Positions 55,131 through 64,000 of a DNA stretch of 64,000 nucleotides are shown here, one piece after another; position 1 is the first letter of the stretch, and every line of letters begins with the position of its first letter. The translations under genes were made by a program, and so were the position numbers. Source of the stretch: Apostichopus japonicus (lineage: Eukaryota; Echinodermata; Holothuroidea; Aspidochirotida; Stichopodidae). A model generated the notes under the pieces. The model did not search any database, was not told where the DNA came from, and saw only the letters and a program-made list of their open reading frames with translations. The DNA is taken from assembly GCF_037975245.1 (NCBI RefSeq), contig NC_092568.1, forward strand, positions 14,099,501 to 14,163,500, given 5' to 3'.

Positions 55131-55756
55131 ATCAATCGAATGTTCGACACAGATCATTCGAATGTTCGGCACCTATCAATCGAATGTTCGACACCGATCA
55201 ATCAAATGATACCCATCAATGGAATGTTCGACACAGATCATTCGAATGTTCGGCACCCATCGATCGAATGTTCGACACCGATTATTCGAATGTTCGGCAC
55301 CCATTAATCGAATGTTCGACACCGATCAATCGAATGTTCGACACCGATCAATCGAATGTTCAGCACCCATCAATCGAACGTTCGGCACCGATTAATCGAA
55401 TATGCGACACCGACCACACAAATGTGCAATACCGATCAATCGAATGTGCGACACCCATCAATCGAATGTTCGGCACCCATCAATCGAATGTTCGACACCC
55501 ATCAATCGAATGTTCGACACCGATCAATCGAATGATACCCATCAATCGAATGTTCGACACAGATCATTCGAATGTTCGGCACCAATCAATCGAATGTTAG
55601 ACATCGATTATTCGAATGTGCGACACCGATCAATAGGATGTGCGACGACAATCAATCGAATGTTCGACACCGATCAATCGAATGTGCGACACCCATCAAT
55701 CGAATGTTCGACACCGATCATTCGAATGTTCGGCACCAATCAATCGAATGATACCC
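55131..55756 (+). repeat. Linker with reused 39.9 to 42.5-kb order
   Basis: Ordinary monomers whose order follows about 41,750-42,560: CACCTATC, CATCAATGGAATG, CCCATTAATCG, GAACGTTCGG, the GACCACACAAATG cassette at 55,402, GTTAGACATCG near 55,598 and GCGACGACAATC near 55,641. The 21-bp GATATTCG monomer of that region is absent, replaced by GTTCAGCACCC near 55,360. Nothing non-repetitive is present. Confidence 0.72.
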
Positions 55757-58700
55757 ATCAATCGAATGTTCGACACAGATCATTCGAATCTTCGGCACCC
55801 ATCAATCGAATGTTCGGCACCGATTAATCGAATATGCGACACCGACCAAACGAATGTGCAATTCCGATCAATCGAATGTTCGACACCGATCAATCGAATG
55901 TGCGACACCCATCAATAGAACGTGCAGTACCGATCAATCGAATGTGCGACACCCATCAATCGAATGTTCGGCACCGATCAATCGAATGATACCCATCAAT
56001 CGAATGTTCGACACAGATCATTCGAATGTTCGACACCCATCATTCAAATGACAACCATCAATCGAATGTTCGACACAGATCATTCGAATGTTCGGCACCA
56101 ATCAATCAAATGTTCGACACCGATATTCGAATGTTCGGCACCCATCAATCGAACGTTCGGCACCGATTAATCGAATATGCGACACCGACCACACAAATGT
56201 GCAATACCGATCAATCGAATGTGCGACACCCATCAATCGAATGTTCGGCACCCATCAATCGAATGTTCGACACCCATCAATCGAATGTTCGACACCGATC
56301 AATCGAATGATACCCATCAATCGAATGTTCGATACAGATCATTCGAATGTTCGGCACCAATCAATCGAATGTTCGACACCAATCAATCGAATGTTCGACA
56401 CCGATTATTCGAATGTTCGGCACCAATCAATCGAATGTTCGACACCGATCAATCGAATGATACCCATCAATCGAATGTTCGACACAGATCATTCGAATGT
56501 TCGGCACCAATCAATCGAATGTTCGACACCGATTATTCGAATGTGCGGCACCGATCAATAGGTGTGCGACAACAATCAGTCGAATGTGCGACACCGATCA
56601 ATCGAATGTGCGACACCCATCAATCGAATGTTCGACACCGATCATTCGAATGTTCGGCACCAATCAATCGAATGTTCGACACCGATCATTCGAATGTTCG
56701 GCACCAATCAATCGAATGTTCGACACCGATTATTCGAATGTGCGACACCGATCAATAGGATGTGCGACAACAATCAATCGAATGTGCGACACCGATCAAT
56801 CGAATGTGCGACACCCATCAATCGAATGTTCGACACCGATCAATCGGATGTTCGGCACCAATCAATCGAATGTTCGACACCGATTATTCGAATATTCGGC
56901 ACCAATCAATCGAATGTTCGACACCGATTAATCGAATGTTCGGCACCCATCAATCGAATGTGCGGCACCGATCAATCGAATGTTCGACACCGATCAATTG
57001 AATGTGCAGTACCGATCAATCGAATGTGCGACACCCATCAAAATGAATGTTCGGCACCGATCAATCGGATGTGCGACACCGATCAATCGAATGTTCGACA
57101 CCGATCAATCGAATGACACCCATCAATCGAATGTTCGACACAGATCATTCGAATGTTCGGCACCTATCAATCGAATGTTCGACACCGATCAATCGAATGA
57201 TACCCATCAATCGAATGTTCGACACAGATCATTCGAATGTTCGGCACCCATCAATCGAATGTTCGACACCGATTATTCGAATGTTCGGCACCCATTAATC
57301 GAATGTTCGACACCGATCAATCGAATGTTCGACACCGATTATTCGAATGTTCGGCACCAATCAATCGAATGTTCGACACCGATTAATCGAATGTTCGGCA
57401 CCCATCAATCGAATGTTCGACACCGATCAATCGAATGTTCGACACCAATCAATCGAATGTGCGACACCAATCAATCGGATGTGCGACACCGATCAATCGA
57501 ATGTTCGACATCGATCAATCGAATGACACCCATCAATCGAATGTTCGACACAGATCATTCGAATGTTCGGCACCAATCAATCAAATGTTCGACACCGATA
57601 TTCGAATGTTCGGCACCCATCAATCGAACGTTCGGCACCGATTAATCGAATATGCGACACCGACCAAACAAATGTGCAATACCGATCAATCGAATGTGCG
57701 ACACCCATCAATCGAATGTTCGGCACCCATCAATCGAATGTTCGACACAGATCATTCGAATGTTCGGCACCAATCAATCAAATGTTCGACACCGATATTC
57801 GAATGTTCGGCACCCATCAATCGAACGTTCGGCACCGATTAATCGAATATGCGACACCGACCAAACAAATGTGCAATACCGATCAATCGAATGTTCGGCA
57901 CCGATCAATCGAATGTTCGGCACCCATCAATCGAATGTTCGACACCGATCATTCGAATGTTCGGCACCAATCAATCGAATGTTCGACACCGATTATTCGA
58001 ATGTGCGACACCCATCAATCGAATGTGCGACAACAATCAATCGAATGTTCGACACCGATCTATCGAATGATACCCATCAATCGAATGTTCGACACAGATC
58101 ATTCGAATGTTCGGCACCAATCAATCGAATGTTCGACACCGATTATTCGAATGTGCGACACCCATCAATCGAATGTGCGACACCGATCAATCGAATGTGC
58201 GACACCGATCAATCGAATGTGCGACACCCATCAATCGAATGTTCGACACCGATCAATCGAATGTTCGGCACCAATCAATCGAATGTTCGACACCGATTAT
58301 TCGAATGTTCGACACCCATCAATCGAATGTTCGACACCGATCCATCGAATGTGCGACACCCATCAATCGAATGTTCGACACCAATCAATCGAATGTTCGA
58401 CACCGAACAATCGAATGTGCAGTACCGATCAATCGAATGTGCGACACCCATCAATCGAATGTTCGGCACCGATCAATCGAATGATACCCATCAATCGAAT
58501 GTTCGACACAGATCATTCGAATGTTCGGCACCAATCAATCGAATGTTCGACACCGATTATTCAAATGTTTGGCACCAATCAATCGAATGTTCGACACCGA
58601 TTATTCGAATGTGCGACACCGATCAATAGGATCTGCGACAACAATCAATCGAATGTTCGGCACCTATCAATCGAATGTGCGAAATCGATCAATCGAATGT

Positions 58701-60621
58701 GCGACACCGATCAATCGAATGTTCGACACCGATCAATCGAATGTGCGACACCGGTCAATGGAATGTGCGACACCCAACAGTCGAATGTGCGAAACCCATC
58801 AATCGAATGTTCGACACCGATCAATCGAATGTGCGACACCCATCAATCGAATGTTCGACACCGATCATTCGAATGTTCGGCACCCATCAATCGAATGTTC
58901 GACAGCAATCAATCGAATGTTCGGCACCCATCAATCGAATGTGCGGCACCGATCAATCGAATGTTCGACACCGATCAATCGAATGTGCAGTACCGATCAA
59001 TCGAATGTGCGACACCCATCAAAAAGAATGTTCGGCACCCATCAATCGAATGATCGACACCAATCAATCGAATGTTCGAAACCGATCAATCGAATGATAC
59101 CCATCAATCGAATGTTCGACACAGATCATTCGAATGTTCGGCACCCATCGATCGAATGTTCGACACCGATTATTCGAATGTTCGGCACCAATCAATCGAA
59201 TGTTCGACACCGATCAATCGAATGTGCGACACCGATCAATCGGATGTGCGACACCGATCAATCGAATGTTCGACACCGATCAATCGAATGAAACCCATCA
59301 ATCGAATGTTTGACACAGATCATTCGAATGTTCGGCACCTATCAATCGAATGTTCGACACCGATCAATCGAATGATACCCATCAATCGAATGTTCGACAC
59401 AGATCATTCGAATGTTCGGCACCCATCGATCGAATGTTCGACACCGATTATTCGAATGTTCGGCACCCATTAATCGAATGTTCGACACCGATCAATCGAA
59501 TATGCGACACCGACCAAACAAATGTGCAATACCGATCAATCGAATGTGCGACACCAATCAATCGAATGTTCGGCACCCATCAATCGAATGTTCGACACCC
59601 ATCAATCGAATGTTCGACACCGATCAATCGAATGATACCCATCAATCGAATGTTCGACACAGATCATTCGAATGATCGGCACCGATCAATCGAATGTTCG
59701 ACACCGATTATTCGAATGTGCGACACCGATCAATAGGATGTGCGACAACAATCAATCGAATGTGTGACACCGATTAATCGAATGTTCGGCACCCATCAAT
59801 CGAATGTTCGACACCGATCAATCGAATGTTCGACACCGATCATTCGAATGTTCGGCACCAATCAATCGAATGTTCGATACCATCATTCGAATGTTCGGCA
59901 CCAATCAATCTAATGTTCGTCACCGATTAATCGAATATGCGACACCGACCAAACGAATGTGCAATACCGATCAATCGAATGTTCGAAACCGATCAATGGA
60001 ATGTGCGACACCAATCAATCGAATGTTCGACACCGAACAATCGAATGTGCAGTACCGATCAATCGAATGTTCGACACCCATCAATCGAATGTTCGGCACC
60101 GATCATTCGAATGTTCGGCACCAATCAATCGAATGTTCGACACCGATTATTCGACACCGATTATTCGAATGTGCGACACCGATCAATAGGATGTGCGACA
60201 ACAATCAATCGAATGTTTGGCACCTATCAATCGAATGTGCGACATCGATCAATCGAATGTGCGACACCGATCAATCGAATGTGCGACACCGATCAATCGA
60301 ATGTGCGACACCGGTCAATGGAATGTGCGACACCCAACAGTCGAATGTGCGAAACCCATCAATCGAATGTTCGACACCGATCAGTCGAATGTTCGACACC
60401 CATCAATCGAATGTTCGACACCGATCATTCGAATGTTCGGCACCCATCAATCGAATGTTCGACAGCAATCAATCGAATGTTCGGCACCCATCAATCGAAT
60501 GTGCGGCACCGATCAATCGAATGTGCGACACCGATCAATCGAAAGTTCGACACAGATCATGCGAATGTTCGGCACCCATCGATCGAATGTTCGACACCGA
60601 TCATTCAAATGTTCGGCACCT
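55757..60621 (+). repeat. 4,865-bp higher-order repeat, first copy
   Basis: Landmarks recur at a constant offset of 4,865 bp: CATTCGAATCTTCGG at 55,781 and 60,646, the cassette at 56,177 and 61,042, the 21-bp AATAGGTGTGCG monomer at about 56,555 and 61,420, the 23-bp CATCAAAATGAATG monomer near 57,038 and 61,903, and GATATTCG at 57,597 and 62,462. The start is placed where 55,756 (C) and 60,621 (T) differ and all following bases match. The 57,560-57,850 part contains its own doublet of the GATATTCG cassette. The unit also holds a 23-bp AAAAAGAATG member (59,021), a 21-bp CCATCATTCG member (59,880) and a 16-bp remnant near 60,140. Confidence 0.9.
60130..60170 (+). other. 16-bp truncated monomer
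   Basis: Two GACACCGATTATTCG stretches follow each other directly (60,137-60,151 and 60,152-60,166). The AATGTT that normally joins monomers is missing between them, which leaves a 16-bp unit. This is a 6-bp loss flanked by repeated sequence, private to this place in the window. Confidence 0.78.
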
Positions 60622-63600
60622 ATCAATCGAATGTTCGACACAGATCATTCGAATCTTCGGCACCCATCAATCGAATGTTCGGCACCGATTAATCGAATAT
60701 GCGACACCGACCAAACGAATGTGCAATTCCGATCAATCGAATGTTCGACACCGATCAATCGAATGTGCGACACCCATCAATAGAACGTGCAGTACCGATC
60801 AATCGAATGTGCGACACCCATCAATCGAATGTTCGGCACCGATCAATCGAATGATACCCATCAATCGAATGTTCGACACAGATCATTCGAATGTTCGACA
60901 CCCATCATTCAAATGACAACCATCAATCGAATGTTCGACACAGATCATTCGAATGTTCGGCACCAATCAATCAAATGTTCGACACCGATATTCGAATGTT
61001 CGGCACCCATCAATCGAACGTTCGGCACCGATTAATCGAATATGCGACACCGACCACACAAATGTGCAATACCGATCAATCGAATGTGCGACACCCATCA
61101 ATCGAATGTTCGGCACCCATCAATCGAATGTTCGACACCCATCAATCGAATGTTCGACACCGATCAATCGAATGATACCCATCAATCGAATGTTCGATAC
61201 AGATCATTCGAATGTTCGGCACCAATCAATCGAATGTTCGACACCAATCAATCGAATGTTCGACACCGATTATTCGAATGTTCGGCACCAATCAATCGAA
61301 TGTTCGACACCGATCAATCGAATGATACCCATCAATCGAATGTTCGACACAGATCATTCGAATGTTCGGCACCAATCAATCGAATGTTCGACACCGATTA
61401 TTCGAATGTGCGGCACCGATCAATAGGTGTGCGACAACAATCAGTCGAATGTGCGACACCGATCAATCGAATGTGCGACACACATCAATCGAATGTTCGA
61501 CACCGATCATTCGAATGTTCGGCACCAATCAATCGAATGTTCGACACCGATCATTCGAATGTTCGGCACCAATCAATCGAATGTTCGACACCGATTATTC
61601 GAATGTGCGACACCGATCAATAGGATGTGCGACAACAATCAATCGAATGTGCGACACCGATCAATCGAATGTGCGACACCCATCAATCGAATGTTCGACA
61701 CCGATCAATCGGATGTTCGGCACCAATCAATCGAATGTTCGACACCGATTATTCGAATATTCGGCACCAATCAATCGAATGTTCGACACCGATTAATCGA
61801 ATGTTCGGCACCCATCAATCGAATGTGCGGCACCGATCAATCGAATGTTCGACACCGATCAATTGAATGTGCAGTACCGATCAATCGAATGTGCGACACC
61901 CATCAAAATGAATGTTCGGCACCGATCAATCGGATGTGCGACACCGATCAATCGAATGTTCGACACCGATCAATCGAATGACACCCATCAATCGAATGTT
62001 CGACACAGATCATTCGAATGTTCGGCACCTATCAATCGAATGTTCGACACCGATCAATCGAATGATACCCATCAATCGAATGTTCGACACAGATCATTCG
62101 AATGTTCGGCACCCATCAATCGAATGTTCGACACCGATTATTCGAATGTTCGGCACCCATTAATCGAATGTTCGACACCGATCAATCGAATGTTCGACAC
62201 CGATTATTCGAATGTTCGGCACCAATCAATCGAATGTTCGACACCGATTAATCGAATGTTCGGCACCCATCAATCGAATGTTCGACACCGATCAATCGAA
62301 TGTTCGACACCAATCAATCGAATGTGCGACACCGATCAATCGGATGTGCGACACCGATCAATCGAATGTTCGACATCGATCAATCGAATGACACCCATCA
62401 ATCGAATGTTCGACACAGATCATTCGAATGTTCGGCACCAATCAATCAAATGTTCGACACCGATATTCGAATGTTCGGCACCCATCAATCGAACGTTCGG
62501 CACCGATTAATCGAATATGCGACACCGACCAAACAAATGTGCAATACCGATCAATCGAATGTGCGACACCCATCAATCGAATGTTCGGCACCCATCAATC
62601 GAATGTTCGACACAGATCATTCGAATGTTCGGCACCAATCAATCAAATGTTCGACACCGATATTCGAATGTTCGGCACCCATCAATCGAACGTTCGGCAC
62701 CGATTAATCGAATATGCGACACCGACCAAACAAATGTGCAATACCGATCAATCGAATGTTCGGCACCGATCAATCGAATGTTCGGCACCCATCAATCGAA
62801 TGTTCGACACCGATCATTCGAATGTTCGGCACCAATCAATCGAATGTTCGACACCGATTATTCGAATGTGCGACACCCATCAATCGAATGTGCGACAACA
62901 ATCAATCGAATGTTCGACACCGATCTATCGAATGATACCCATCAATCGAATGTTCGACACAGATCATTCGAATGTTCGGCACCAATCAATCGAATGTTCG
63001 ACACCGATTATTCGAATGTGCGACACCGATCAATCGAATGTGCGACACCGATCAATCGAATGTGCGACACCGATCAATCGAATGTGCGACACCCATCAAT
63101 CGAATGTTCGACACCGATCAATCGAATGTTCGGCACCAATCAATCGAATGTTCGACACCGATTATTCGAATGTTCGACACCCATCAATCGAATGTTCGAC
63201 ACCGATCCATCGAATGTGCGACACCCATCAATCGAATGTTCGACACCAATCAATCGAATGTTCGACACCGAACAATCGAATGTGCAGTACCGATCAATCG
63301 AATGTGCGACACCCATCAATCGAATGTTCGGCACCGATCAATCGAATGATACCCATCAATCGAATGTTCGACACAGATCATTCGAATGTTCGGCACCAAT
63401 CAATCGAATGTTCGACACCGATTATTCAAATGTTTGGCACCAATCAATCGAATGTTCGACACCGATTATTCGAATGTGCGACACCGATCAATAGGATCTG
63501 CGACAACAATCAATCGAATGTTCGGCACCTATCAATCGAATGTGCGAAATCGATCAATCGAATGTGCGACACCGATCAATCGAATGTTCGACACCGATCA

Positions 63601-64000
63601 ATCGAATGTGCGACACCGGTCAATGGAATGTGCGACACCCAACAGTCGAATGTGCGAAACCCATCAATCGAATGTTCGACACCGATCAATCGAATGTGCG
63701 ACACCCATCAATCGAATGTTCGACACCGATCATTCGAATGTTCGGCACCCATCAATCGAATGTTCGACAGCAATCAATCGAATGTTCGGCACCCATCAAT
63801 CGAATGTGCGGCACCGATCAATCGAATGTTCGACACCGATCAATCGAATGTGCAGTACCGATCAATCGAATGTGCGACACCCATCAAAAAGAATGTTCGG
63901 CACCCATCAATCGAATGATCGACACCAATCAATCGAATGTTCGAAACCGATCAATCGAATGATACCCATCAATCGAATGTTCGACACAGATCATTCGAAT
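60622..64000 (+). repeat. 4,865-bp higher-order repeat, second copy (partial)
   Basis: Continues the 4,865-bp period to the window end, so at least 3,379 bp of the second copy are present and the rest lies outside. The few substitutions I noticed include ACACACATC near 61,485 where the first copy has ACACCCATC, ACCGATC near 63,008 for ACCCATC, and CACCGATCAATCGG near 62,336 for CACCAATCAATCGG. No length change was seen between the copies across the shared part, which suggests a young duplication. Confidence 0.9.

Larger units (their letters stand above)
1..64000 (+). repeat. 22-bp satellite array, whole window
   Basis: Every line of the window is built from a 22-bp head-to-tail unit; a representative copy at 130-151 reads GTTCGACACCG then ATCAATCGAAT. 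Variable positions recur: GTT or GTG at the start, CGAC or CGGC, ACCG, ACCC, ACCA or ACAG in the middle, and ATCAATCG, ATCATTCG, ATTATTCG or ATTAATCG near the end. Minority lengths of 16, 17, 18, 21, 23, 24 and 25 bp interrupt the register. All monomers have the same polarity; I found no inverted block. The consensus is about 45% GC, with three CpGs, all in CGA context. No unique sequence, gene, tRNA, rRNA or mobile element interrupts the array, and both edges lie inside it. Known of such arrays: long homogenised satellites are typical of eukaryotic heterochromatin. Its chromosomal place and host cannot be read from this sequence. Confidence 0.97.

Noticed and set aside
57563-59053. 496-codon open frame, repeated at 62,428-63,918
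   Set aside because: Same reasoning: it lies inside the 4,865-bp duplicated DNA unit and terminates at the TGA of an 18-bp GATACC monomer.
1-64000. CRISPR array
   Set aside because: Repeats are contiguous with no unique spacers, and units are 22 bp with scattered substitutions throughout.
1-64000. CENP-B-box-like motif in TTCGAATGATCGGC and similar joins
   Set aside because: The TTCG start is shared, but the required A followed by two bases and CGGG is not met in any variant I inspected.
1-64000. Telomeric or subtelomeric simple repeats
   Set aside because: No TTAGGG-, TTAGG- or TTTAGGG-type runs on either strand.
1-64000. Embedded transposon, tRNA, rRNA or other RNA gene
   Set aside because: Every stretch resolves into the monomer or a small variant of it; there is no unique block of even 50 bp.
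1-64000. Promoters, ribosome binding sites and terminators
   Set aside because: With no supportable gene there is nothing to anchor them, and any short match recurs thousands of times as part of the monomer.

Overview
The window is one uninterrupted satellite array. From base 1 to base 64,000 I see nothing but a 22-bp tandem repeat, roughly 2,900 monomers, all head-to-tail in the same orientation. There is no unique sequence, gene, RNA gene, transposon or telomeric repeat. A representative monomer sits at 130-151 and reads GTTCGACACCG followed by ATCAATCGAAT. Both window edges lie inside the array, so its true length is unknown. Tens of kilobases of a short, diverged tandem repeat with multi-kilobase higher-order structure point to eukaryotic heterochromatin (centromeric, pericentromeric, subtelomeric or a sex/B chromosome). 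No gene is present to identify the organism, and I do not recognise the monomer as a named satellite family.

Layout: 1-630 is a flanking segment. 630-15,235 (copy A, 14,606 bp) and 15,236-29,493 (copy B, 14,258 bp) are a near-identical tandem duplication. B has lost 370 bp, A has lost one monomer, and B carries a short patch matching sequence about 13 kb away. Each copy contains older nested duplications with offsets of 1,639, 1,347, 190 and 5,749 bp. 29,494-37,810 is a mosaic that reuses cassettes from the A/B unit. 37,811-39,855 is a 1,150-bp-offset duplication. 39,856-43,370 is a duplication with an offset of about 2.1-2.3 kb. 43,730-47,272 and 47,273-50,808 form a 3.5-kb pair. 50,809-55,130 holds four copies of a block at spacings of 1,212, 713 and 1,084 bp. 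55,757-60,621 and 60,622 to the window end are a 4,865-bp tandem pair.

Reading frames: 22 is not a multiple of 3 and the plus-strand monomer has no stop in any frame. Three monomers (66 bp) therefore encode a 22-residue peptide period in every forward frame. This produces hundreds of overlapping open frames up to 782 codons. They start at the ATG present in nearly every monomer and end wherever a variant monomer brings in TGA, TAA or TAG. I treat them as by-products of the repeat and annotate no CDS.

The informative content is structural. The nested duplications, shared private variants and indels allow a partial relative ordering of amplification, deletion and conversion events. Nearly all copy-to-copy length differences are sums of whole monomers (22, 18, 17 or 24 bp). 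All offsets and junctions were read by eye from matching landmarks and should be taken as accurate to a few bases up to about one monomer.
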